From NCBI GenBank assembly GCA_907165275.2, contig OU015672.1:248001-312000 (forward strand): a stretch of DNA of 64,000 nucleotides, read 5' to 3'. A model generated the notes under the pieces. That model ran no database searches. It saw only the letters and a program-made list of their open reading frames with translations, and was not told where the DNA came from. Source of the DNA: Zygaena filipendulae (Eukaryota > Arthropoda > Insecta > Lepidoptera > Zygaenidae). The position numbers and the translations under genes are program-made. Shown in pieces: positions 24,601 through 33,809 of this stretch; positions within the stretch are counted from its first letter, which is position 1; every line of letters begins with the position of its first letter.

Positions 24601-27600
24601 CTATTCAGCCAGTATTTTTTATTTACATTGTGGCGACCTAAAAAAAATATTTTCTTTAATTATTAAGTATTAATTAAAGAAAATAAAAAAATATAAATAG
24701 GAATTAGCTTAAGAAAATGTTAGTGAATTTTATTTTAATTAATACCTACTTAAACTTTACGTTATTTCAATTTTACATCACGCTGGCTGTATAGAAAGTT
24801 GAAACATGGTTCAATAGAAATGTGAAAATAGACCTAGTTTTTTTTTAATAATTTGACAGTTGTCAGTTGAAAGCGATTCTCCCTAGGGCTGAAAAGGGTT
24901 ACTTTCAACCCGCTTCTCAGGCAACTTCAGACCTACTTTCCGAGTATGAGTAATGAAAAATTATTTAAATAAATGTTGTGCTGTCACGGATATCGTTAGT
25001 GTTTTGGCTTTTTATACCTCCCTATATCCGACTCGATTCAATGAAAATTCCGTCTGCACACAGAAATGTTTTTGCCCAAAAAAACAAAAAAAAAAAAACA
25101 ATTCGCACAGAGTTCGACACTCAAATAACTGAACTGAAAAAAGCTGCAATTTTTTCCACTGGACTGGACCGTTGGCGGTTTATTTTATTTTCGTCTGGAT
25201 TCTAAAAAAAGATTCAGCATTTTTAGGTAAATTCTTTAAACTCTGATTAAATAATAACTATTTTTAACTAGCTTTTGGCCGCGACTTCGTCCGCGTGGTA
25301 GTCGAAGTCAGACATCGAAAAACTAATAAATCAAGATTATATTTATTTTTTTCCAAGAAAACACGTTGTTCCATATAAACTTTGCAACCTCTAGGGGTGG
25401 AAAATTCAAAAATCCTTTCTTAGTGCACACCTACATTGCAAAATTTCATGGGTGCGTTGATCGATCAGTCTGTCAGTTTCTGCTTTTATCCTAATAAAGT
25501 ACTAATACTATAAATGTGAAAAAGTGTGAATGTTTGGATATTTAGATGTTTGCCAGTCAATCACGCAAAAACTGCTGAACGGATTTGGATGAAATTTGGC
25601 ATGCACTTTGTCCAGGGGTACAGAGAAGGACATAGGGTACTTTTTATCTCGGAATTTCCGCGGAAACTCCGAAGTTACCGTGGGTGAAACCGCGGGGCAC
25701 AGCTAGTATACATATAATATAAAACGTGTTAATGAATTAACTGAAAACCTGATACACCCCTTTTAAAACAAAACCAATAATATGATTAAAATATATTTTA
25801 TATCGAAAAAAAATATACTTTAAAAGTTATTCAACATTAGTTTAGAGGTGACCTATCTACGAAATTCCAAGCCCTACCCGCGCCTCTCGGTTCCAACTTT
25901 TTTGCTGCGGGCGGCGTCCGTGCCTAGTATTGTATTATAAATAATTTAGACATGGGCTGGTAAAAATAAAAAAATATAATCTATATTAAAACATAGTGCG
26001 ATCGATTCGCTAGTTGATTCTGAGCAAACTGCTTTCTAGTTTTCAGTTAATTCATTAACACGTTGAATAGATAGAAGTCGATCCCCCGCGGTTTCGACCG
26101 CATAATTTCCGGAGTTCCCGCAGAAATTCCGGGATAAAAACTATGTCCTATGTCCTTCTCTGTACCCCTGACAACGTGCATGCCACATAGCCAGATTAAT
26201 AAAAAATATTGGACACGTTTTTTTTTTTCTTTTTTACGTAATCAAAAAATAACGGCGATAGGTACATTGAGTTAAAATTGCACGTGACGTCACTACCCAG
26301 TCCAGTTTATATACGTCACGAGTCCCCCACCCTAAACTTTAGTGCGCTTTATCTATGTATATGTATATTTTGATTAATTTGAGAAAGCAAAAAATATACA
26401 TTACAATATTTTTCTTTTATTTTCTAACTGACGGACTAATTAGAATTTTGATTTTCAAAAGTCGTCGAATAGCCAATTATTTTCGATATAGGTACATACT
26501 AACTGAAACTTTATTTACTTGGAAATGTTGAAATTAAAGCAAATTCCAGACACAAATTGCTCACCCGTCGAGGCCCCACTCCCACACTTGCGTCAACACG
26601 CAGTTGGACAAGCATAAATATTAACTAAACGTTGATTAAAAACACTTCTCAAGTTTAATTGAATTGGTTACAGTACGAAAATCGCACTCGGTTCCCAATT
26701 AAAATGATGGGACTTTTTTAGGGTTCCACAGTCCTCACCTGAAGAGGAAAAGTAGAAGAATAAGATCACTCCGGTTTCCTTGAGTCTGTCACAGAGGTTT
26801 ATTTATTTATTTATTTAAAGAACTTTCTTGCACATTATCGTACAAAAGGCATTTTTTACCAGTCAAACTTTTGGCTAGGTGATAGTTTAGTGGCATGTGA
26901 GGTGTGTGAGTGAGGTTCTATTTGATTTGAAAATTAATCTAGGGATCAAGTTGGAAACGATTTAAAAAGTTCAAATTACCTACCTTAGCATTTCGTGTGA
27001 AGTTCTTATTTGAGCTACACATCATTATATTATTAATATTATAATTACGAAAGTAACTCTGTCTGTCTGTCTGTCTGTCTGTTTCGCTTTCACGCTTCAA
27101 CGGCTCAAGACCTCAACCGATCATCATGAAATTTTGTGTACACGTTGTTAGGGGTATAGAGAAGGACATACGGTACTTTTTGTCCCGGAATTCCCGCGGG
27201 AACTCCGAAATTAACGTGGGTAAAACCTTGGGGAACAGTTAGTTCTAAATAATTATATTACTTTTCATAGCTAAATCAAACTAAATTTATAGATTAAATT
27301 GTGCAAAAAGATCGTTCCTCCCCCTCTTCTAGATCTGCTATGTTTATAATGCTAAAATTTTGATTTCATTAGGGGTAACCCGTAAGCCTAATGAACAGTA
27401 GTAATAAGTTTTAGGCGAATATTGTTTAAATGTTAAATTTTGTCACATATATTTTAATTGTCTGTGATGCCGAATAAAGATATGTCTATGTCTAACGACC
27501 GCACTCAGAGTCGACTTTAATGATTACTTAGTTAAGTATAGATTTTTAAAACAAAACTGCTGCAATCAGACAAGTTTAATAAATCAATGTTAATTGGCAT

Positions 27601-30600
27601 TTAACTAATTAAGTTACATATCATTAAATGCCAATTAACATTAATTTACTGAACGTCCCTGATTGCGGCAGTTTTGCTTTAAAAATCTATACTTAACTAA
27701 GTAATCATTAAAGTCGACTCTGAGTGCGGCGGTAAGTTACATATCATTAAATGCCAATTAACATTAATTTACTGAACGTCTCTGATTGCGGCAGTTTTGC
27801 TTTAAAAATCTATACTTAACTAAGTAATCATTAAAGTCGACTCTGAGTGCGGCGGTAAGTCTAGTTTAGCCATATATTACAGGATAACTACAAACATAAA
27901 AATGTAATAGTTACATAAAATAAGACAGACGGAACCCAAGTGTGGGGCCAGACTCGTTCTTGATCGTATTTCAAAATTAGTTTATACGAGTGTGCCTTCA
28001 ATTTTTCTTTGAGCAATTAAGCGGAGAGCCCGCGAAAATTATAATATTGCTAATGCGAATTATTATAATCTTGCGTTTAAATCTTCATTAATAATGTTAA
28101 TAATATTTCGTTAAATTTATTATTATGGATTAGGTACAAGCTGCGCCCCGCGGTTTCACCCGCGTGAGTTTCGGAATTCCCGCGGGAACTCCGAAATTAC
28201 CGCGGGTGAAATCGCGGGGAACAGCTGTATTTATTATAGCGATGATAGCTCAAGCCTAAATAGTATATTTCATTACAAGTGCGGAAAGGCTGTCATTGCA
28301 AAGAGTTCCGACAAATGTCGACCCGAGCCGAGGCGCAGCCGAAGGTGAGGGTTGACAGTCGGAACTCTTTGCAATGACGGCTCCGCACGTGTACTGAACA
28401 ACTATTTTTAATACAGTTGCGAAAAAAAATTAGAAATTTAGTAAAATAATAAAAACACAAACTCAACTAAGTTCCAACTGTGATCAAGAGATGGCGCTAG
28501 TCGTATTAGTAATACGAAAACTACGTTGCGCAATACAAAAAGTGTGTCAAAGTCGTTTCGCCATTTTTGACAGTTGGGAAAGAGAACGCACGAGTTCGGA
28601 AAAGGTAAAGAAAAAGCTCGAGTATGTAATAGCCCACTTCCCGAACGCTATACGTCCCTGCAATATGCCACTTTTTGAGCAACTGTATTAAAAACATCTT
28701 ATTTTTAAATATTTCGGCTCCGTTTAAAAGAAAACAAACAAGGTTGAAAACGTGACATTATCGTGACCCCATTGCGACTCTAATGACTAACGTGACGTCC
28801 GCGACACTGCCGTGACATCATCGTGACATTGCCGTGACATCATAGTGACATTAACATGACTCCAACGCGACACTACCGCGGTAGTAACACATAGTGCGTA
28901 CCTGTCACCTTGTCCGCATACAAGCTTGTCGCCTGTTCCGATTTAAAAACCTTTAGGTACCCTTGTTCATCCGCTCCCTTCCAGAAGGCAAAGCCCTGGC
29001 GACGTCGTACGAGTGCAAGTTCATCGAGACGTCGGTGGGGATCAACCACAACGTGGACGAGCTGCTGGTCGGGCTGCTCACGCAGATCCGGCTGAAGCAG
29101 CAGCACGCGGAGCGCGTCAGGTGCGGTTTAAATAAAAATAAATTAAAACTAATATTATATTTATTTTTTTTTTAAAGTTAATCTAAAGTAAGCTTAATCT
29201 GCCTGTGGAAACAGCATGATAATCCGTTAAGTAGTTCCGAGGTTTAGCGTGAAAAGACAGCCGGATTTTGCTCTGTTGTTATAAGTACAGCTAGATGACT
29301 GTGTGTCACGGGTGTTTCCTTGGGAATAGACTAATATTTATTTACGACTAGCTGTGCCCTGCGGTTTCACCCTCGTAAGTTTCGGAATTCCCGTAGGAAC
29401 TACATATTTTTTTCTAAAACAAAAGTAGCCTAAGTTACTTCTTATTACATCAGCTATCTGCGAGTAAAAGTCCCATCAAAATCGGTCCAGCCGTTTCAGA
29501 GATTACAGACAGATAGACAGACGGAGAAAAATTTTTGTAATTTGTTTTTTTGTAAGTCTGTATGTAAGTAGGTATTGTATATAATACTTTCATATGCATT
29601 TAGTGAAAAGCTGAGAATTTTGAATTACGTACAGACACTTCAATTTTATTTATTTGTTTGTATATGTAGATAATTATGTACAGTTGAAGATGATGACGAG
29701 TAGTATAAAAAACCGAAGCGGTTTTCCTGCATATTTTCGGCTGATAATAAGTAGATATTATTCGTTTAATATTGCAGAAAACGCAGCGGCTCCCGCAAGA
29801 ACCGCAGCCGCGCGCGCTCCCCGCAGCCCGCGGACGCGCCGCCCGCGCCCGCGCCCGCGCCCGCCTCCGCGTCCGCGTCCGCCGCCAGCACGCCCAGGAA
29901 ACGCACCCGATTGTCCGCCAGCGTGAAGGTTAGCATCATTTCAAATCTATATCTTCTTCTTCTTTTTAAATAAAAATGAATGTTAACCAGTGGTCCGATT
30001 GCGATGAAACTTTCTCGGGTTGTTCTGCCTGCGTCCGCAAAGGTTCCTGATCCCAAAACTCACGCGGGTGAAACCGCGGGGCACAGCTAGTAGGTATATT
30101 TACAAATGAACCCCTATTTCCCTTGGACACGGCTCACGCGTGAACGACTGGACCAATTTCGCCAATTCTTTTCTGTTGCGTTTGTTATTATAAGGAGAAG
30201 GAGAATATGAAAGAATTTTGGAGTTTCTGCATTCACGCGGGAATTTCGAAATTCACGCGGGTGAATCTCCGAAACGGTTGGACCGATTAGACGGAACTTA
30301 CCTACACTGCTTATAGGGAGTAAATTAGGCTACTTTGAACTTCCTGCGGGAATTCCGACACTCACGCGGGTGAAACCACGGGTCACAGCCAGTTTAGGAC
30401 AAAATCAAATATATTTTTTACCAACATACCTATAACCTACGTCATATTGAATTTGTTCGGTACTGCTTTACCGACACAGCAAAATTAAAGCTACTTAACA
30501 ATAGATGGCGTTGTTAGACTGTGATGATAAAAATACATAATATATTATAATATACTTACGTAAAAACTGTAAAATTTAACAAAAAAAAATCATCCATCTT

Positions 30601-30764
30601 CCAAGTACTGTATATTATTAACTACGTCATGATTTCTCTATTCCTATAGTGTTTTTTTTTTTAAACTGATTGAAATGACCGCGCCCCAGGTGCGCGGGCT
30701 GCTGGGCCGCGTGTGGGCGCGCGACTCCAAGTCCAAGTCGTGCGAGAACCTGCACGTGCTCTAG
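11506..30764 (+). CDS. Rgk1: RGK-family small GTPase gene (Rad/Gem/Rem-like), 8 exons, 5' end missing
   Basis: Joined exons 11506-11672, 15081-15213, 17117-17241, 18095-18186, 19725-19902, 28985-29120, 29778-29928 and 30690-30764 read through in one frame with AG/GT borders. Numbering from the first full codon, the protein has a Ser/Arg-rich N-terminal part (1-108), P-loop GGAGVGKSS (115-123), a divergent G3 with D165-S-P-P where Ras has DxxG, G4 NKAD (218-221), G5 ETS (246-248), a basic Ala/Pro-rich linker and the C-terminus SKSCENLHVL (342-351). The divergent G3, long N-terminus, absent CAAX and C-terminal motif are RGK hallmarks. RGK proteins are known to bind calcium-channel beta subunits, 14-3-3 and calmodulin and to reduce voltage-gated calcium current at the plasma membrane. 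Family assignment is firm. Which insect paralogue this is (Rgk1, 2 or 3) is inferred, so the symbol is tentative. Upstream exons were not found. Confidence 0.93.
12658..13947 (+). mobile_element. hAT-like DNA transposon, truncated transposase
   Basis: Element 12666-13939 is flanked by the 8-bp direct repeat TCTGTACC (12658-12665, 13940-13947), the hAT duplication length. Terminal inverted repeats are TAGGGAATGCAATCTCG and its inverse. Five TCTCGCGAGA palindromes lie near the ends (12700, 12758, 13841, 13868, 13890). It sits inside a CCCGCGG-family dispersed repeat, whose two halves rejoin perfectly when one duplication copy is removed. Confidence 0.93.
13035..13586 (+). CDS. Truncated hAT transposase: BED zinc finger protein, 183 aa
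   Basis: The ORF lies inside the hAT-like element. An N-terminal BED finger shows W14 (SSLEVWKHC), C-K-L-C and a H-x4-H (THLKSIH), which is DNA binding in this family. A Ser/Pro-rich linker with KKRKITDHF follows, then DGLPFRVFCTSQDLRDLFSA, the start of a hAT transposase body. The protein stops at NYGMTLKLKD with no RNase H-like catalytic domain or dimerisation region. It could at most be a DNA-binding fragment. The ATG at 13035 fits the start of the BED region, and a GC-rich leader precedes it. Confidence 0.85.
   Translation: MSKVYSEYKSSLEVWKHCLRDQDGLTAKCKLCAKILKTKDKDHSTKGLHTHLKSIHQIDTKKSVEVEMQANDGASGPSASNSSASEPAPAENTLQQEQPLPLTAPSSKSTKKRKITDHFHSEDNSKEMKVSRMVAKDGLPFRVFCTSQDLRDLFSAAGYKLPTSPNSIKLMVMNYGMTLKLKD
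14606..14930 (+). mobile_element. CRE-bearing MITE, complete copy
   Basis: Ends gggcatgttgacta and tagtcaacatccc are inverted. TGACGTCA occurs twice, at 14732-14739 and 14776-14783. It lies 150 bp before RGK exon 2. Confidence 0.78.
15081..15213 (+). CDS. Rgk1: RGK GTPase, exon 2 in window (Ser/Arg-rich linker)
   Basis: Acceptor ctcccaccag and donor ag|gtctgt. The two leading bases complete the Gly codon from the previous exon, giving SITGKGVVNRGDSLRSRRSR. A Ser/Thr/Ala-rich run follows, ending SLASSR across the next junction. It is probably disordered and phosphorylated, as expected upstream of an RGK G domain. The adjoining intron begins almost directly with a dispersed CCCGCGG repeat. Confidence 0.85.
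15231..15425 (-). repeat. CCCGCGG-family repeat
   Basis: Reverse copy starting 18 bp after the RGK exon 2 donor. Confidence 0.7.
17117..17241 (+). CDS. Rgk1: RGK GTPase, exon 3 (P-loop / G1)
   Basis: Acceptor tgctcgcag, donor g|gtgggt. It encodes STYRVLVVGGAGVGKSSLIG and the following helix, ending in YDTSI. GGAGVGKSS is a canonical Walker A/P-loop that binds the phosphates and Mg2+ of GTP. The last base forms an Asp codon with the next exon. Confidence 0.93.
18095..18186 (+). CDS. Rgk1: RGK GTPase, exon 4 (divergent switch / G3)
   Basis: Acceptor tgctgacag, donor gtg|gtaagt. It encodes DDESGERSVCVLLAGEESEI followed by TFLDSPPDHVV. A Ras protein would have DxxG at the FLDSPPD position. The replacement of that Gly is the typical RGK change and argues against a conventional GTP-hydrolysis switch. 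The exon is 92 bp and ends on a complete codon. Confidence 0.92.
18930..19470 (+). mobile_element. MITE family M1, copy 2 (no nested insert)
   Basis: Begins tacattgttatcctaggggtg and ends ttccgagcatgagtaatgaa. At the nested-insert site it reads gaaagtctttctcccg, with no insert. Confidence 0.78.
19725..19902 (+). CDS. Rgk1: RGK GTPase, exon 5 (G4 NKAD)
   Basis: Acceptor ctcgggcag, donor g|gtgagc. It encodes HGYCVVYSTADRGSF, an amphipathic Ala/Arg-rich helix, then VILVGNKADLARSRVVSTD. NKAD is the guanine-specificity motif. The exon is strikingly GC-rich in an AT-rich intronic setting. The 9.1-kb intron that follows is almost wholly repeats. Confidence 0.93.
19940..20120 (-). repeat. CCCGCGG-family repeat
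   Basis: Reverse copy about 40 bp after the RGK exon 5 donor: aacattataaatgtgaatgtgag to gtgggtgaaaccg. Confidence 0.7.
20475..20855. mobile_element. Fold-back element, copy 2
   Basis: Same arms as 9975-10316. The unpaired loop reads in the opposite direction to copy 1. Confidence 0.8.
20860..21740 (-). repeat. Tandem-unit repeat next to fold-back copy 2
   Basis: Reverse-direction counterpart of 9101-9970. Two units with GATGGGATCT...GAACTGATGATGAAGACC (minus strand) and a terminal cctcctcctttttagaagtcggtt after a poly-A run of about 30 bases at 21655-21686. Confidence 0.65.
22245..22660 (-). repeat. Dispersed repeat with aaccccta(a)ggggatgaaaagg block
   Basis: Relatives at 56145-56530 and 60880-61115 (both forward). 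Shares ggtgtgttctttgta and ctgaatgacagattgacgg type segments. Confidence 0.65.
23752..23805 (+). mobile_element. CRE-bearing MITE, terminal fragment
   Basis: Left end only (atgggcatgttgactaattt...agtccgtcttg), cut off by the fold-back element. Confidence 0.65.
23815..24207. mobile_element. Fold-back element, copy 3
   Basis: Same arms, loop in the same direction as copy 2. It interrupts a truncated CRE-bearing MITE whose end remains at 23752-23805. Confidence 0.8.
24350..24960 (+). mobile_element. MITE family M1, copy 3 (with nested insert)
   Basis: Carries the insert at about 24378-24453 (aacttatttagtccc...gggactaaataagt) between gaaagt and ctttctccc. Confidence 0.78.
25498..25706 (-). repeat. 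CCCGCGG-family repeat
   Basis: Reverse copy from aatactataaatgtgaaaaag to aaccgcggggcacagctag. Confidence 0.7.
25722..26065 (+). mobile_element. MITE family M2 (acaacgtgttaatgaatt ends), copy 1
   Basis: Inverted ends aacgtgttaatgaattaact and agttaattcattaacacgtt. Internal landmark gacctatctacgaaattcc...gcgatcgattcgctag. About 340 bp. Copies at 50897-51236, 59968-60332 and 63115-63382. Confidence 0.78.
26178..26470 (+). mobile_element. CRE-bearing MITE, copy 5
   Basis: Same internal order as 14606-14930, with TGACGTCA at 26285-26292. Left end lost within a CCCGCGG repeat. Confidence 0.72.
27040..27245 (-). repeat. CCCGCGG-family repeat with (GTCT)n
   Basis: Reverse copy with a short (GTCT)n at 27060-27082. 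Confidence 0.7.
27495..27857. mobile_element. Palindromic MITE family M3, copy with internal tandem duplication
   Basis: Inverted ends ccgcactcagagtcgacttt and aaagtcgactctgagtgcgg. The right half is duplicated in tandem (27612-27734 and 27735-27857, period 123 bp, one difference seen). Other copies: 55248-55493 and 59082-59315. Confidence 0.82.
28137..28235. repeat. CCCGCGG-family head-to-head pair (palindrome)
   Basis: A forward block (ccccgcggtttcacccgcg) meets a reverse block (cgcgggtgaaatcgcgggg) around a cccgcggg centre, giving a compact palindrome. Confidence 0.7.
28274..28390. repeat. GC-rich hairpin (cattgcaaagagttccgac)
   Basis: gtcattgcaaagagttccgac and its inverse gtcggaactctttgcaatgac enclose a short loop with gccgaggcgcagccg. 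It adjoins the element at 28405-28694. Confidence 0.65.
28405..28694. mobile_element. MITE-like element with TTTTTAATACAGTTGC ends
   Basis: Perfect 16-bp inverted ends enclose 258 bp without coding potential. Located in the RGK intron upstream of exon 6. Confidence 0.65.
28751..28870. repeat. GTGACAT-rich short tandem array
   Basis: About ten imperfect 10-12-base units of the type cgtgacattg / cgtgacatcat / cgcgacactac. It ends about 115 bp before RGK exon 6. Confidence 0.7.
28985..29120 (+). CDS. Rgk1: RGK GTPase, exon 6 (G5 ETS and last helix)
   Basis: Acceptor cccttccag, donor ag|gtgcgg. It encodes GKALATSYECKFIETSVGIN and the HNVDELLVGLLTQIRLKQQH helix that closes the G domain. ETS is the G5 motif. 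A GTGACAT-rich short tandem repeat lies about 115 bp upstream in the intron. Confidence 0.93.
29778..29928 (+). CDS. Rgk1: RGK GTPase, exon 7 (basic, Ala/Pro low-complexity linker)
   Basis: Acceptor atattgcag, donor aag|gttagc, ending on a full codon. It encodes RKRSGSRKNRSRARS, an APAPAPASASASAA run made of GCGCCC and GCGTCC hexamers, and TPRKRTRLSASVK. In RGK proteins such basic C-terminal segments bind the inner plasma membrane in place of a lipid anchor. The hexamer run is a likely site of length variation. Confidence 0.85.
30690..30764 (+). CDS. Rgk1: RGK GTPase, last coding exon (conserved C-terminal motif)
   Basis: Acceptor ccgcgccccag. It encodes 24 residues ending SKSKSCENLHVL, then TAG at 30762-30764. 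The Ser-rich KSKSC block matches the conserved RGK tail with its 14-3-3/calmodulin-type site, and there is no prenylation box. Confidence 0.92.
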   Translation: MRGLLGRVWARDSKSKSCENLHVL

Positions 30765-31529
30765 CACTCGGCCGCCGACCCCGTCGCCTGCTTCCCGTTC
30801 TTCGACTGCGCGACCAACTACGCCTAATCCACCCACACAATTAAGTACAAGATTCGATCGTTTTCATTTTCCTCCCCCTTTTGAGTTCAGAGAAAGCCCC
30901 CGAAATCCCCCCCACGATATTTTGTACACGCTGCATAAAAGAGAAATAAAATAGAAAACCAATGTGACAAGAAAATAGAATTGCATTTTAGGAAAAATGC
31001 AGGCCGAACCTCAGACCAAATAAAAACTAAAGACGGAACGCGTAGAACAAACAAGTGAAGCCCGGAAAAAGACACTACGTCGTGCACGTACACAGAAACA
31101 CGCACACACTTACAAGAAAAAGACACCATACCTTTTAGTTTGAGCTTCTCCCGCTAATGGAGGTGACGCAACAATTAAGTTAGAAAAAATGCCATATTGT
31201 GTCGTCAACGGTCAAAAAATAAAAAAAACAGCATGGAATCACTTATCACCAGTAAGTAAACTTAGCAAATCATACAGTTTCCTAATCACCACATGCATAC
31301 GCAACCGGCTGCACTTCGTTGCTCGCATGTTGTTCGAGATGTTGCGTCCTGAGGGTCGAATTAATAAAACTCCAAATCTATACCTACTTCAATACTAACA
31401 ATTTTCATGCGGTTTTCACCGATATATAGAGTGATTCAAGAGGAAAGTATACGTTTTATCCTGGAATTCCTGCGGGAACTTCGAAATTAACGCGGCTGAA
31501 AACGGGGGGGATTGACTAGTATTATATAA

Positions 31530-33460
31530 AGTCCAACTCAACTCTCATCTCCGTCTTAGTAAAAAATTAAAATATATTTGTACTTACCGTTTTACAATTA
31601 TTTTAATAAAGTAAATGAAATGGCGTAGACGTAATTTAAAAAAATATAATATCTGAAAAGTAAAAACATATAAAATAAATGATTCAAAACCAAACTTTAC
31701 TATATCAAATCTTGTACTGAATAAAATGTGTTGAATAAAAACGACGGGTCGGCGAAATAAATAAATAAAATAAAATTAATTTGAATATAAATAACTTTAA
31801 AAAGAACTCTTTAAAAAATTGAGTATACAAGTTTTATATGACGCAGTCGTAATGTGAAAACAGTATTTTTGCAATATGACCGTTTTTATGCCATATTGTA
31901 TTACATTTTTTATGTGATTTTAGCGATCATTTTTGTTTTTGTAAAAATATAATTTTTGCAAAAATATTACTTTCCGAACTATGCTAATATGTGATATAAG
32001 TAATGCATTTTTATTGAGTTTCTTTTTTTCAATTATGTATGTACCTAGGTACCTACGGGCTACGTCTTTAGAGTCAATATCCCATTTGATTTTTTTTTGT
32101 AAGCTGTTCTTGAATTCTTATATTTGCGTTTATTTTGAAATATTATTTAAGCATTTAAATCATGATAGAATTATTCGTAGGTGTGATTAATTTGCTTAGT
32201 TTTTAAATGAAACTTCTTGGAGTCAAATTTCAAGGTCGAATTTGAGAGTAATATTTTTTTTTATTATAAAATCTATTCAATATTTCTACTCGATTCGGTA
32301 ATAAATAAATATTTTATGTATTTAATTGTTGTGGAAATGTAACTAGAAAAAAAAATGTGACATTTATTATGGAACCAGTCCATAAAAACTTACTATGATT
32401 AAATAACTTTATAAATAACGAGAATTAACTTTATAATAATATATCCATCTCTCTTTTTATTAAAAAAAAAAACACGTGCTTTATTTATTTTAAAATGTTA
32501 AGATTGAATTTTTGTTCAAAGATCTAGAACACGATTCCAATATCGAAGAAGAATAGAGAAGATATTTTCCTTATTAGAATGCTTTTCTGATGAAATCCAT
32601 TTCTGCTGACATTTTCTATCATGAGGCGAAGGCATTCGTTGCTGGTGATTTAATAACAATAAAATTGGGTCCACAGCTACAAAATTTTCAGCAAAACGAA
32701 TTAGACTTAGGCATTCTTTTTGTCGTAACGATGTATTGATAAAACTAAGAAAGCTTAGATATTAAGGTCGAAAGAGTTTTAGGAGACACGTTTGTTGGCG
32801 TTGCTGATGGTATCTGAGCCAAAAAATTTGGTGCAATTAGCTATAGTAGTATCGGAATTCTCATCATAATTCAAAATAACAACACTCTCAACCAAAATTT
32901 TACGGAAAACTCGAAAGATCAAAACCACAATCGATTCCATCCAGAAAAAAGATTGCCAAAAATTTAAATGAACAAAATTACTGTTCCTCGAAATATTGTA
33001 TAAAATCATTTTACTAGTAGTGTATTTGATTTCCACACGTTCATTTAGGAATATTAGCCCTTAGAGTAAAAATTATATAATTATTTCAATTTCAGTGCCT
33101 GATAATTTAGTGGAAAATGAAATTTTTATATGAAATAAAAAAATTGTTTGATCCCTCCGTAAGAAGACCCGTTTGCCTTATTTTTTATTAGTGTAATATG
33201 TATAATTTTGTAGCCGATTGTGCGTTGGGTAGTCGCTAGACAAATTTGAGTGTTGCGTGGAGTGTAATATAGATTATTTATATTATTAAATATATTATTG
33301 ATATCAGAATTACTAGTCATAAATGTTTAGATTTTAAGAAAGTGCATAAAAACTAATATCTACTATTTACTGTGTAGCTAGTGATTTCATCAGTATTCAT
33401 GTTATTGTACCTAATGTATGTTTATATTATAGAAGAATTAATGTGTTTTTGTATATGGAT
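31530..33460 (+). other. AT-rich, no gene recognised
   Basis: Only short spurious ORFs and homopolymer runs. Nothing with family resemblance was seen. Consistent with a long 3' UTR or intergenic DNA. Confidence 0.5.
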
Positions 33461-33466
33461 ATGCAG

Positions 33467-33807
33467 GGTGTCCCGTAAGTAGTACGACACACCTGAGGAG
33501 AAGGTAGATGGGAAAGTGAACTATGACATATTCGAGAATTCACTCAAATACTTTTAGCTAAATTCTGCATTAATATTGTAGACTACGTTTCTAAGACTAA
33601 TTCACTGAAGAAAATATTTAAATATATCTGATCGTTGGTACACACAGTAAAAGAAAACATACTACAAGATCTAATTTTCGAAAAAAAAATTAAAAATTAA
33701 AAAATTGTTGAAAACGGCAACACTTACTAAAGTATTTTTTTGTCATACGATAGCTCACATTTCCATCTACCTTCTCCTTAAGTTTGTCGTACTACTTGCG
33801 GGACACC
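33467..33807. mobile_element. MITE with GGTGTCCCGYAAGTAGTACG ends
   Basis: Inverted ends of about 23 bp with one difference, and a second inner inverted pair (gagaaggtagatgg / ccatctaccttctc). 341 bp. It lies in the possible 3' UTR of the RGK gene. Confidence 0.75.
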
Positions 33808-33809
33808 GT

